DNA of 48,945 nucleotides. Origin: JAYWIG01 sp043789035 (GTDB lineage: Bacteria; Pseudomonadota; Gammaproteobacteria; Burkholderiales; Burkholderiaceae_E). The DNA lies in contig JAYWIG010000168.1 in the NCBI GenBank assembly GCA_043789035.1, positions 1 through 48,945 of the forward strand, written 5' to 3'. A program made the translations under genes and the position numbers. Shown piece by piece: positions 33,365-42,159 of this stretch. Under the pieces are notes generated by a model. That model saw only the letters and a list, made by a program, of their open reading frames with translations. It searched no databases and was not told the origin of the DNA. The number at the start of each line of letters is the position of its first letter. The stretch's first letter is position 1.

Positions 33365-34318
33365 TTGAAAGCGCTCATTACACGTCCGATAAAAATCATT
33401 GCTAACGCGGTTGATAGCTGGTTTAGCGACCGCTGTATTTCAAGTGCTGCCTCCATCGCTTTTTTCGCCTTATTTTCCTTGGCACCCATGCTCATTTTGG
33501 TGGTCACCATCGCAAGTTACGGTTTGAAATCAACCAACGTCACTCAGCAAATTTTCACTCAATTCGAGTTAACAGTCGGAAAAGTTGCGGCTAACGCCTT
33601 GCAAGAGACGGTGAGCAAAGCGAATTTGTCGGAATGGGGCAGTAGCGCCACTATCGCCTCTTTGTTTATCACGCTCATCGGTGCCTCTGCCACATTCACT
33701 GAACTTAAGGCAGCACTCAACAATATATTTTTAGGACCTTCTAAATCAAGCCCTAAGTTTGCTCAAGCAACTTGGCAATTCTTTCGCGCAAGAATACTTT
33801 CAGGTGCGCTTGTCGTGGCCATCGGAGCTTTCATGATCCTAGCGGTTGTTGCTGAGGGCATCGCTAGTTTCTTTATTCCGCGAATTTCATCAAATATCTC
33901 ATCACATCTAAACCCTGCAATATCTGATGCCCTTCACCCCTTTATTGCCGTAATCAACTTGTTGCGCTTCGACACTTTAACCAGCATATTGCTTTTGGCA
34001 GCTGCGTTTACTTCACTCCTGATCGTACTGCCAGACATCAAAGTGCGGTGGCAACACGCACTTATTGGCGCCTCGGTTGGAACTGCCCTATTCATGCTCG
34101 GTAAATACGCTTTCAGCTATTATGTGACTGCCGCTGGCACAGCCAACGCCTTCGGTGCCGCCGGCAGCGCCGTGGTGACACTCATGTGGATATTTTATTC
34201 AGCCGCCGTTTTTCTGTTCGGCGCCGAAGTCTTAAAAGCACTTCAAACAGAAACTTCCATTGTCGACACATCAATACTCAGCGCAGTAATTCCATCGAAA
34301 GCAAACCATGAAACTTAA
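33365..34318 (+). CDS. YihY/BrkB-family membrane protein
   Basis: The 317-residue protein has around six membrane segments and the family opening AASIAFFALFSLAPMLILVV (about residues 28-47). It also carries ASLFITLIGASATFTELKAALNNIF and the C-terminal AFGAAGSAVVTLMWIFYSAAVFLFGAEVLKA. YihY proteins are uncharacterised inner-membrane proteins once misannotated as RNase BN. The only start in frame near the family N-terminus is TTG (33365). Site D lies in its upstream region. The end overlaps the dps gene by 11 bases. Confidence 0.88.
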   Translation: MKALITRPIKIIANAVDSWFSDRCISSAASIAFFALFSLAPMLILVVTIASYGLKSTNVTQQIFTQFELTVGKVAANALQETVSKANLSEWGSSATIASLFITLIGASATFTELKAALNNIFLGPSKSSPKFAQATWQFFRARILSGALVVAIGAFMILAVVAEGIASFFIPRISSNISSHLNPAISDALHPFIAVINLLRFDTLTSILLLAAAFTSLLIVLPDIKVRWQHALIGASVGTALFMLGKYAFSYYVTAAGTANAFGAAGSAVVTLMWIFYSAAVFLFGAEVLKALQTETSIVDTSILSAVIPSKANHET

Positions 34319-34871
34319 AGCAACCGCACCTACAGCCGAAAAGCGCAGAGCGAATTTAAAAACCCGTCAGAAAGCGCCCTTGATCACTCCGACGGATTTG
34401 AAACCGATCGCCACGCGAGATATTTCCGCCGCTATGAATGGCGTTCTTGCAGACATTTTTGCGCTTTACTTGAAAACAAAGAATTTCCATTGGCATTTGA
34501 GCGGCCCGCACTTCCACGATTACCACATCATGCTAGACGAGCAAGCCGATCAACTGTACGCAATGACAGACCCAATCGCTGAGCGCATCAGAAAACTTGG
34601 CGGCACTACACTAAGATCAATAGGCCACATCGCTCGTACCCAACGTATTCTCGATAATGATGCCGAGTTCGTCGATCCGTCTGACATGCTTGCCGAGCTC
34701 TGCGACGACAACAAAACGATAGCAACTCGATTACGCGAAGTGCATAGCGTATGCGACGAACACAACGATATTGCCAGCGCTAGTTTTATCGAAGTATGGA
34801 TTGACGAAACGGAACGACGTACCTGGTTTCTTTTTGAAGCCGGTCGCCCGGTGGATGCGACTGGCCGGTGA
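34308..34871 (+). CDS. dps: Dps, ferritin-like DNA-protection protein
   Basis: The 187-residue protein has the ferritin-like four-helix core with the inter-subunit ferroxidase residues H61, H73, D77, D88 and E92, within KNFHWHLSGPHFHDYHIMLDE and LYAMTDPIAERIRKLGG. Dps forms dodecamers that oxidise iron with hydrogen peroxide, store ferric mineral and often bind DNA. The N-terminal tail (about 30 residues, rich in K and R: KRRANLKTRQKAP) fits the DNA-binding tail of E. coli Dps. It is co-transcribed with yihY and asmA through short overlaps. Confidence 0.95.
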   Translation: MKLKATAPTAEKRRANLKTRQKAPLITPTDLKPIATRDISAAMNGVLADIFALYLKTKNFHWHLSGPHFHDYHIMLDEQADQLYAMTDPIAERIRKLGGTTLRSIGHIARTQRILDNDAEFVDPSDMLAELCDDNKTIATRLREVHSVCDEHNDIASASFIEVWIDETERRTWFLFEAGRPVDATGR

Positions 34872-36823
34872 TGTTCAAGCGACAGCGAGGCTATAGTCTT
34901 TCAAGATACCGGATATTTTTAGTTTCTGCTCTAGTTCTTTTAGCTGTAGGATTCGCCCTCGGAGAGGCGGCCGGTTGGCCGTTTCTCGCTCGCCCAATTG
35001 AAGGTCAGTTAAGCAAACTGCTTAACCGGCAGGTCTCTTTATCGAAGGGCAGCTTTAAAATTCAATTCCTTGGCGGCCTAAGAGTAGAAATCGCCAACCT
35101 CGAAGTTGCCCCTCCAGAATGGAGCAAAGCGGCATTTATGATTGAAGCTAAAGATGTCGCGGCGACATTCAAGTATGTCGATCTTTGGGCTGCCTACAGG
35201 GGCGAACGCCTGCAGGTCGGGAAGCTGAAATCAACAACTTTCAATACCAACCTTGAGCGCTTAGCGGACGGGCGAGTCTCCTGGCAATTACGAAAGCTTG
35301 CAACCGCACCGCCTCCAATACCTTCGATCAATGAAATTGCAATTTCCCAAGGTGTATTGAAATATTCTGACGAGGTGTTTGATCTGCGCCTAGACGCCAA
35401 CGTTTCCGCTAACGTCATCGACAAGCAACTTAACGCAAAAGGCACGGGGCTATATCGTCGACTGCCCATGACCTTTGATGTAACTTCATCAAACACCCTG
35501 CCGTGGGAATCGACCAAAACAGGTGAAACAAGGATAGGGTTAAAGGCCGATGCTACTGTTGGCCGGGCAATTCTTGTCTTTAATGGTAGCGTTGCCAGTG
35601 TTACCTCGCTAAGCGATGTGCAAGGAAAATTCACGCTTAGTGGGCCATCGTTAGCAGCGGTAGGCGACCCGATGGGTGTTACCTTACCGACCACAGCAGC
35701 ATTTCGTGCCACTGGCAACATCACAAAGAATTTTGATGAGTGGAATTTACTGCTCGCTGATATGCGAATTGGTTCAAGTCGATTAAATGGTGCATTTAAG
35801 TTTGCCAATGAGCTCGATAAAAGAAAGCTTTCAGGCAAGCTCAATGGCAGCCATCTAACCCTTTCGGACCTTGGCCCAGCAATCGGTCGAAACGTCGCCG
35901 ATAAAGGAATAAAAAAAGACGGCAGAGTGCTGCCGGCCCGCCCCTTCGATCTTGCTGCGCTGCGCGTCATGGACGCCAACGTGCTGATCGACATTCAGGA
36001 ACTTGATTTAAATACATCACTGCTCGAACCACTCAAGCCATTAAAAGCGCACTTGCAATTAATTGCGGGTGTGCTGACAATTTCACAGATCGAAGCCACC
36101 ACTTCTCAGGGCAGCATCCAAGGCACGATACAACTAGACGGTCGAGCCAACAAAGCACTCTGGACGGCCGCCCTACAATGGCAGGCAATTCGCTTAGAAC
36201 AGTGGCTAAAACTAGCAAAAAGAAACGGCCAACCCCCTTATGTATCCGGGCAACTAAATGGCAGCTTGTTGCTGACGGGTGTGGGCGTTTCAACAGCTGA
36301 AATTCTTGGCAGCCTCCAAGGCGGCGCGAAGGCTCAGGTAAAAAACGGCAGCGTCTCCCATCTACTTGTCGAAGCGGCTGGGTTGGATTTAGCGCAGGCA
36401 ATAGGCGTGTTCATTAAAGGAGATGACGCCTTGATTATCACTTGCGCAGTCACGGATTTAGCTGTGGCCAAAGGTGTATTTAAGCCTCGCGTAATGGTAG
36501 TCGACACAAAGGACTCTGCCATCTGGATTGATGGCGATTTATCATTAGCAACCGAAGCACTCAACTTAAAAGCAATTGTGGCCCCCAAAGACTTCAGCCC
36601 ATTCGCACTTCGTGCACCAATTTTGGTTACCGGCTCATTCTCGCAGCCCAAAGTATCCATCGACAAAGGTGCGCTAGGCGTTAAGGTCGGGAGTGCTTTG
36701 CTATTAGGCTTAATCAATCCGCTGGCAGCGCTATTGCCTTTTATCGACACTGGCGATGCGGAAAAAGCAAAAGCCGCAACAGTCGGTTGTTCAAACTTGG
36801 CGACGAAAGCGTCACGCCGCTAG
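34868..36823 (+). CDS. AsmA-family protein
   Basis: The 651-residue protein has an N-terminal membrane anchor (about residues 12-32) and a long periplasmic beta-rich repeat domain of AsmA type. The middle repeats the QLDG/LDG and GSIQGTIQLDGRAN motifs, and the C-terminal part contains the AsmA_2 region (ITCAVTDLAVAKGVFKPRVMVVDTKDSAIW, then DLSLATEALNLKAIVAPKDFSPFALRAPILVTGSFSQPKVSID). AsmA-like proteins form bridges for lipid transport to the outer membrane. Its ATG overlaps the dps stop by four bases. The stop lies six bases from that of the convergent histidine kinase. Confidence 0.88.
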   Translation: MMFKRQRGYSLSRYRIFLVSALVLLAVGFALGEAAGWPFLARPIEGQLSKLLNRQVSLSKGSFKIQFLGGLRVEIANLEVAPPEWSKAAFMIEAKDVAATFKYVDLWAAYRGERLQVGKLKSTTFNTNLERLADGRVSWQLRKLATAPPPIPSINEIAISQGVLKYSDEVFDLRLDANVSANVIDKQLNAKGTGLYRRLPMTFDVTSSNTLPWESTKTGETRIGLKADATVGRAILVFNGSVASVTSLSDVQGKFTLSGPSLAAVGDPMGVTLPTTAAFRATGNITKNFDEWNLLLADMRIGSSRLNGAFKFANELDKRKLSGKLNGSHLTLSDLGPAIGRNVADKGIKKDGRVLPARPFDLAALRVMDANVLIDIQELDLNTSLLEPLKPLKAHLQLIAGVLTISQIEATTSQGSIQGTIQLDGRANKALWTAALQWQAIRLEQWLKLAKRNGQPPYVSGQLNGSLLLTGVGVSTAEILGSLQGGAKAQVKNGSVSHLLVEAAGLDLAQAIGVFIKGDDALIITCAVTDLAVAKGVFKPRVMVVDTKDSAIWIDGDLSLATEALNLKAIVAPKDFSPFALRAPILVTGSFSQPKVSIDKGALGVKVGSALLLGLINPLAALLPFIDTGDAEKAKAATVGCSNLATKASRR

Positions 36824-36829
36824 GGGCTG

Positions 36830-38485
36830 TCAGATACTGAGTGCGTGCGCTCTAGGCAATACAAACCAAAACGTACTACCAATATTCTCGACGCTTTCAA
36901 CACCAATTTTGCCACCCATAATTTCGATTAATCGTTTACTGACCACAAGCCCAATGCCAGTCCCTTCATCGGCACTAGGAATTTTTTCTAAACGGTGAAA
37001 AGGTTGAAACAGCTGGGTGAGTTGGCTTTTAGACAAACCTTGTCCTGTATCAGTAAAGCTTATTCGAATAGTGTCGTTCTGATCACAGATACATTCAATG
37101 CGCACGTTGCCGCCAACTCTGTTGTACTTAATCGCGTTCGATAGCAAATTGCAGACGACTTGTTTTAAACGCGTCGGATCGGCTAGAACAGCACAATGGC
37201 TCGCGTGCGCATTGCAAGCCTCGCTCGTCATCCTGGTAATGCTCACGTCATGTTTATTTGCTTGTGGACTGAGCATAGATTCGCACTCTTGAAAAATTGG
37301 TTCTAAAGCTACCTCCTGAATAGTGACCGAAAACTGCCCGGCCTCGATACTCGCTAAATTCAACAATTCATTGATCAGTTTGAGCAAATACCAACCAGCA
37401 GAAATTACCTGCTTCAAGCTAGAGATTTGCGAAGCATCTAAAGGCGGGTTACCAGTTTCAAGTAGCTGCGCATAACCGATAATGGAATGCAGCGGCGTTC
37501 TTAAGTCATGGCCCATGCTCGATAGAAAGTCGGATTTTGCAGCGTTCGCTTTTTCAGCAGTGACTTTTGCTTCTCGCAATTCGTCCGTAGTTTCCCGCAA
37601 TAGCTTTTCAGTTCGCTTGCTATCAGTCACATCGCGAGCTACATTTTGAATGGCGAACTTGTCATTAAAGAGCGTTGTTAAACTTCGTACTTCTACGTTG
37701 CGCTGTTCGCCATTTTTTCGAACGATGATTTGCTCAGACATCGGCAATGGAACAAATAACTCTGTTGTATGGAGCCAGCGCGCTCGAATTGCTTGGTGAA
37801 AATCCTCGCGTATCCAATCGGTAACCAGCGTATTCACCACCTCATGCGCGCCTTTAGCGCTCAAAAGATCAATGGCAGCTTGGTTGACATAAAGAATTTT
37901 TCCTTGCGAATGTACAAGAGTTGGCTCTGGTGACCAATGAACAATAGCGCGATAACGCTCTTCGCTCAATTGCATGGCAGCGGCCATTAGCTTTCTATCA
38001 GTCACGTCAGTCATGACGAGTCGCAACAAGGGTAAGCCATGCGCATCTCTCATCCAATTTGAAACCAGATTAACCCAAATAAAGGCCCCGGAGCCATCGC
38101 GCATTTTTATATCGCATGCCTCTGATCTCATCTTCTTGAATGACATCTGCCGAAAAAGAAAATAGATATCTTGGTGCTCCGTTGCAACAAAGTGGCTAAG
38201 TTTTTGTTCGCAAATCACATCGCGAGTTACACCAAACATTGCACATGCCGCTAGGTTCGCTTCAAGAACAATGCCTTCCTCTGTCAAGGAACAATAACCG
38301 ACAGGCGCCAAATCATATAAGTCGAAGTATCGCGCCCTTGATTCATCCAATAGAACTTGCGTTCTGCGCAGCTCTTCATTCTGCGTTTCAAGTTCGATTT
38401 GATGCACTTGCAATTCGTGCAAGGTTTTACGCAGAGCATCTTCTACGCCGCTCTTGCTAAGGCTAGCATCTATAGGAGCTATCAC
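36830..38485 (-). CDS. PAS-domain sensor histidine kinase
   Basis: The 551-residue protein has two PAS domains (about residues 50-165 and 175-290), a coiled linker, a HisKA domain with H326 in SSMGHDLRTPL and an ATPase domain (about 425-545) with N-box LLSNAIKYNR, G1 DTGQGLS and G2 GTGIGLVVSKRL. It has no receiver, HAMP or membrane segment, so it is a soluble hybrid-input kinase. Translation starts at GTG (38485), overlapping the CheB-CheR stop by four bases, so it is the second gene of that unit. Its receiver partner is not in the window apart from the response regulator at 28192. Confidence 0.92.
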   Translation of the reverse strand: MIAPIDASLSKSGVEDALRKTLHELQVHQIELETQNEELRRTQVLLDESRARYFDLYDLAPVGYCSLTEEGIVLEANLAACAMFGVTRDVICEQKLSHFVATEHQDIYFLFRQMSFKKMRSEACDIKMRDGSGAFIWVNLVSNWMRDAHGLPLLRLVMTDVTDRKLMAAAMQLSEERYRAIVHWSPEPTLVHSQGKILYVNQAAIDLLSAKGAHEVVNTLVTDWIREDFHQAIRARWLHTTELFVPLPMSEQIIVRKNGEQRNVEVRSLTTLFNDKFAIQNVARDVTDSKRTEKLLRETTDELREAKVTAEKANAAKSDFLSSMGHDLRTPLHSIIGYAQLLETGNPPLDASQISSLKQVISAGWYLLKLINELLNLASIEAGQFSVTIQEVALEPIFQECESMLSPQANKHDVSITRMTSEACNAHASHCAVLADPTRLKQVVCNLLSNAIKYNRVGGNVRIECICDQNDTIRISFTDTGQGLSKSQLTQLFQPFHRLEKIPSADEGTGIGLVVSKRLIEIMGGKIGVESVENIGSTFWFVLPRAHALSI

Positions 38486-41463
38486 GTCGAACGATCCTCT
38501 CGTTCAGTGGTTGCTATCGCATAAGCCTGGCCTTGGTCGTTAAGCAGTGTCGTTGACGTTAAAAACACCGGTATTAGACGCCCATCTTTTGCCAGTCGCT
38601 GCGTGCGATAGGGTTCTAACGCTTCGACATGTATGAGCTCAATTTTTCCAGCTTGCGTTGTATCTACCAATTTGGGCGTGCGTTGTAAAACATTCATCGA
38701 TAACGCCTCTTGCTCTGTCCATCCATACATCCGCACCGCACCAGGATTCCAAGCGATCGTTCGACCATCCAAATCTTGTGCAGTAATAGCATCGAAAGAA
38801 TCCCGAACAACAACGGCCAGTCTCAACAAATCATTGGCTTTTCGAAGCGCTAAGCGAATCTGCACCATCTCTGTAATCTCGATAAAGGTAATCACGGCAC
38901 CTTCGACAACATTATCTAACGTGCGATACGGTAAGATGCGCAAAGTGTAAAACTTAGCCTCGACAGTTTGTACGGTAATCTCTTTGGTTACCAGCGAATC
39001 TAAAACTCGATTAACGTCCTCAACTAAAGTGTCATAGCCAATCAGGTTCATCATCAAGTGCGCGACTGGCCGACCAATATCGCTGTTAATGAGCGGAATA
39101 ATCTTTGTAGCAGCCGGTGTAAATCGAAGGACCCTGAGTTTTAAATCAAGAAATACGGTGCCAATGCCCGTGCCAGCCAACAAATTGTTCATATCATTAT
39201 TGGCGCGATGGGTATCATTTACCTTGAGTTGTAACTCAGTATTCACAGTACTTAACTCCTCGTTTACCGACTGCATTTCCTCTTTAGCAGTTTCTACTTC
39301 TTCATTAGTAGATTGCAGCTCCTCATTCACCGATTGCATTTCTTCGTTGGAAGACTTTAACTCCTCATTAGAATTTTCTAACTCATGAATAGCAGATTGC
39401 AATACCTCTTCCTTTGACCTTAGCTGCTCCGAAAGCTCTCGTATTTGGCGGCTGATATCAGAGTTATTCTCTTTTTTCACTTTCATACTCGCAGAGATTG
39501 GTCTGTGCAAATGTGCATCTGAAATGCTGGCGTTAACCCCTGGCGCTTCTTCTAACACGATGAGATAAAGCTCCGTCGCAACATTCATGGCGGTAGTTCC
39601 CGCAACGCTACAAACGCTGAATCGCCCGCTGTAAAAACCGTCATTAGTCTTTACGTTAAAGCTTTCTGACCTTATCGGTTGCTTGGACAAAGCAACTTGG
39701 TACAGCGCGGTTTCCAACTCTCTTTTTAAACCTTCACGGGCCATTTTTAATACGTTATTGATACTTGCATCGCCGCTGGCTGGTTCTAAAAACAATCCTG
39801 AGCGCCCATGTAAATAAAGAATATCGCCTTGGTTATTCACGAGCATCGCGACCGTCGCAACAAGCTTCACTATAGCTTGCTCGGTGACCTCTCTGAGCGA
39901 TGGTTTTATGACATTCTTTCGAACGATCCCTGATGCTGATGCAGCCGCATCGATTGCAGAAGATTTCGGTAAAAATCTCGCCAAAGCCGCGCGCTTACCG
40001 GCTTGTAGGTCTTCTCTACGTTGGTAAAGTTTGGCTTTGCGATCTAAAACAGAATACAAATCAGCAAATTCGCCAACCGATTCTGACGAACCTAAAAACA
40101 AAAACCCCTTGGCTGTTAACGCGTAGTGAAATAATGCGATCACTTTGCTCTGCAGGTCCCTCTCGAAATAAATAAGCAAATTGCGACAAGTTATTAGGTC
40201 GATTTTCGAGAAAGGCGGGTCTCGAATGAGGTCGTGTTCTGAGAATATCAACGAATCTCGAATTGATTTATGAATTCTGTAATTTTTGCCGTCTGTATCC
40301 AAGTTGAAAAACCGCGAAAGTCTTGCAGCAGAAACATCACTCTCAATACTTTTCGGGTATACGCCTGCCCGAGCAACAGCGATGGCTTTGTCATCGATAT
40401 CGGTAGCAAAGATCATCAATCGAACATTTTTTTTAATGTACTCTACTCGCTCTTGCAAAAGTATTGCCAGCGAATAAGCTTCTTCACCCGTTGAGCAACC
40501 TGCAACCCAAACGCGCAAGGTTTTATCTTGTGAGTTATCTTTAAGCAAGCTTGGAATAATGGACAATTCAAGCTTAGCGAAGGCATCCGGATCGCGAAAG
40601 AAGCTTGTAACCCCAATCAATAGCTCCTTAAACAGTATCGTAACTTCCTCTGGCGACTTCTGCATTTTCACCAGATACCCATCGAAGCCGCCGATATGAT
40701 ATGCCGTCATCCGCCGCTCAATTCGCCGCAGGATGGTGCTTGGCTTGTAGCGCGAGAAATCATGTCCCGTATTGGATTTAAGAAGTGCAAGTATTTCTTG
40801 CAACGACGTACTTTGATGAACGATAGCGCCATCCACCAGAATTATCTCTTTAAGATAGCTACCTGCGACATATGCAGTGAGCATCTCAATCATTTTATTG
40901 GGAGCTAACTGGTAATCAACTAAGCCTGTGGCAATCGCGCTAAGCGGCATGCCATCGAATTCGCTTTCGTTAGGTGATTGCGTAATTACCAGGCCGCCCC
41001 TGTCATGGATAGAACGAACTCCCAGTGTGCCATCGCTCCCGGTACCCGAAAGAACAATCGCGATAGAGTGTTCTTTTAAATCTGTAGCTAGTGAATTGAA
41101 AAGCACATTTATCGGGCATCTGTGTCCACGCGCCTCCAGTGGCGCGGTTAGTCGAATGCGTCTTCCTTCAATAGACATATCGAGCTTTGGCTGAATAATG
41201 TAGCAACAGTCAACTTCGATCATTGCACCATCCGATGCATCCAAGACACTCATCTTGGTAAAGCGTTGTACCAATTCAGTCAATGAACTCGGATGATCTG
41301 GGGCTAGATGCTGAACCAGCAAAAAGGCCATTCCCGGTAACGAGTCTTTTGGCATGCCCGAGAAAAAGCCTTGGAACGCCGCAAGGCCGCCAGCAGAAGC
41401 GCCAATGCCTATGATTGGAAATAATTCAGCGGCCACGTCGACATTTGCTTTTTTGCTCTTCAC
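38482..41463 (-). CDS. CheB-CheR-PAS fusion (chemotaxis methylesterase/methyltransferase hybrid)
   Basis: The 993-residue protein begins with a CheB methylesterase domain (about 14-200) with S23 in GASAGG, H52 in QHLAPDH and D144 in SGTGSDGT, the triad pattern. A CheR methyltransferase domain follows (about 215-480) with the SAM motif VAGCSTGEEAYSLAI and a LITCRNLLIYF motif. A long coiled coil (about 660-750, repeated NEELKSSNEEMQSVNEEL) leads to two PAS domains. Such hybrids couple methylation chemistry to a downstream kinase instead of chemoreceptors. The start is GTG (41463), which has no classical Shine-Dalgarno. A stable hairpin lies just upstream (41491-41518). Confidence 0.92.
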   Translation of the reverse strand: MKSKKANVDVAAELFPIIGIGASAGGLAAFQGFFSGMPKDSLPGMAFLLVQHLAPDHPSSLTELVQRFTKMSVLDASDGAMIEVDCCYIIQPKLDMSIEGRRIRLTAPLEARGHRCPINVLFNSLATDLKEHSIAIVLSGTGSDGTLGVRSIHDRGGLVITQSPNESEFDGMPLSAIATGLVDYQLAPNKMIEMLTAYVAGSYLKEIILVDGAIVHQSTSLQEILALLKSNTGHDFSRYKPSTILRRIERRMTAYHIGGFDGYLVKMQKSPEEVTILFKELLIGVTSFFRDPDAFAKLELSIIPSLLKDNSQDKTLRVWVAGCSTGEEAYSLAILLQERVEYIKKNVRLMIFATDIDDKAIAVARAGVYPKSIESDVSAARLSRFFNLDTDGKNYRIHKSIRDSLIFSEHDLIRDPPFSKIDLITCRNLLIYFERDLQSKVIALFHYALTAKGFLFLGSSESVGEFADLYSVLDRKAKLYQRREDLQAGKRAALARFLPKSSAIDAAASASGIVRKNVIKPSLREVTEQAIVKLVATVAMLVNNQGDILYLHGRSGLFLEPASGDASINNVLKMAREGLKRELETALYQVALSKQPIRSESFNVKTNDGFYSGRFSVCSVAGTTAMNVATELYLIVLEEAPGVNASISDAHLHRPISASMKVKKENNSDISRQIRELSEQLRSKEEVLQSAIHELENSNEELKSSNEEMQSVNEELQSTNEEVETAKEEMQSVNEELSTVNTELQLKVNDTHRANNDMNNLLAGTGIGTVFLDLKLRVLRFTPAATKIIPLINSDIGRPVAHLMMNLIGYDTLVEDVNRVLDSLVTKEITVQTVEAKFYTLRILPYRTLDNVVEGAVITFIEITEMVQIRLALRKANDLLRLAVVVRDSFDAITAQDLDGRTIAWNPGAVRMYGWTEQEALSMNVLQRTPKLVDTTQAGKIELIHVEALEPYRTQRLAKDGRLIPVFLTSTTLLNDQGQAYAIATTEREDRST

Positions 41464-41490
41464 AGCAGGGGTACCCTATTTGAATACCCA

Positions 41491-41518
41491 GTGTAAGCTT
41501 GTTCAACCAAGCCTACAC
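41491..41518 (-). other. Inverted repeat in the leader of the cheB-cheR gene
   Basis: GTGTAAGCTTG and CAAGCCTACAC form 11-base arms with one mismatch around TTCAAC, 27 bases upstream of the GTG start. No T-tract follows in the direction of the gene, so it is not a classical terminator. It could be a leader hairpin or a protein-binding site. It lies downstream of the 41603 gene as well, where it could slow or stop transcription. Confidence 0.45.
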
Positions 41519-41544
41519 CGATAACCAATTACTATCTGATACGC

Positions 41545-41560
41545 GTAGGATGCGTCCTAC
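41545..41560. promoter_or_regulatory. Perfect GTAGGA-N4-TCCTAC palindrome
   Basis: GTAGGA-TGCG-TCCTAC, six-base arms with a four-base loop, about 80 bases upstream of the cheB-cheR start. On the minus strand a T-run precedes it rather than follows it, so it does not fit a terminator for the leftward 41603 gene. The GTCCTA/TAGGAC core recurs at 42065-42114 and near 23738, upstream of other leftward small genes. Confidence 0.4.
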
Positions 41561-41602
41561 AAAAAACGACACTCAAACGCCGAATCAGCAGTTCTTATCA
41601 AA

Positions 41603-42010
41603 TTACTTCGATTTGGCACCTGCCTCGTTATTGTCTTTCACGTCGTTTGTTCCATTTCTGTCTGAACGTGGAACGAACTTGCCGTCGCTGTCTCTCAGAA
41701 GTTTAGTTCTCGCTGATGGTTTTGCCTTGTCAGCGGTACCACCTTGGCCAACTGCGCCGGCCTCATTGGTATTCTCGGAGCCTTTCGCGGCTGCCCTGCT
41801 TTCCTTTCTAGTGGTGTTGCTCGGGCTTTTTGTGCCAACTTTTCTAGGCGCATCGGCGGCGTTGCTGCCAGATGAAGTTCCAGCGTCAGGCATAGTCTTT
41901 GCACCTGCTTCGTTCACATTGCCCGTGCTTGACTGTGCCGAAGCTAGGCCAAAAGAGAATGTCATTGCGGTAGCCGTAATTGTATTTATAAGAAGTTTTG
42001 AGATATTCAT
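41603..42010 (-). CDS. Small secreted protein with three NEAGA repeats
   Basis: From the ATG at 42010 it has 135 residues. A signal peptide (MNISKLLINTITATAMTFSF, cleavage after LASAQ near residue 26) is followed by a low-complexity, serine-, alanine- and asparagine-rich chain. Three copies of NEAGA lie at residues 33-37, 82-86 and 128-132. I recognise no family. An alternative start upstream (42124) would put 38 non-signal residues first and is less likely. It lies between the CheB-CheR unit and the Pat-like gene and has its own promoter region with an inverted GTCCTA/TAGGAC repeat. Confidence 0.65.
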   Translation of the reverse strand: MNISKLLINTITATAMTFSFGLASAQSSTGNVNEAGAKTMPDAGTSSGSNAADAPRKVGTKSPSNTTRKESRAAAKGSENTNEAGAVGQGGTADKAKPSARTKLLRDSDGKFVPRSDRNGTNDVKDNNEAGAKSK

Positions 42011-42064
42011 AGTTTTACTTTTCGAAAATATTGATCGGAGGTGAAGCGGAAACAAGGCGGTTAT

Positions 42065-42114
42065 CCGTCCTATGGCAATGTTAGAGGCAGACAATTTCGG
42101 TGTAAGTAGGACGG
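42065..42114. promoter_or_regulatory. Inverted repeat CCGTCCTA...TAGGACGG upstream of the NEAGA gene
   Basis: Eight-base arms (42065-42072 and 42107-42114) separated by 34 bases, in the gap between the NEAGA gene and the end of the Pat-like gene. It shares its GTCCTA core with the palindrome at 41545. It could bind a dimeric regulator or bracket a promoter. Confidence 0.35.
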
Positions 42115-42159
42115 CAACGCGCAATCTCGTAGGTCATCCGACTGTAAATCCACAAGCCC

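Noticed and set aside
41545..41560. GTAGGA-TGCG-TCCTAC palindrome as a terminator of the 41603 gene
   Set aside because: The T-run precedes the stem on the minus strand instead of following it.
41499..42044. A 181-codon plus-strand open frame covering the NEAGA gene
   Set aside because: It is the complement of a gene with a signal peptide and repeats on the minus strand, and has no family resemblance or ribosome-binding site.
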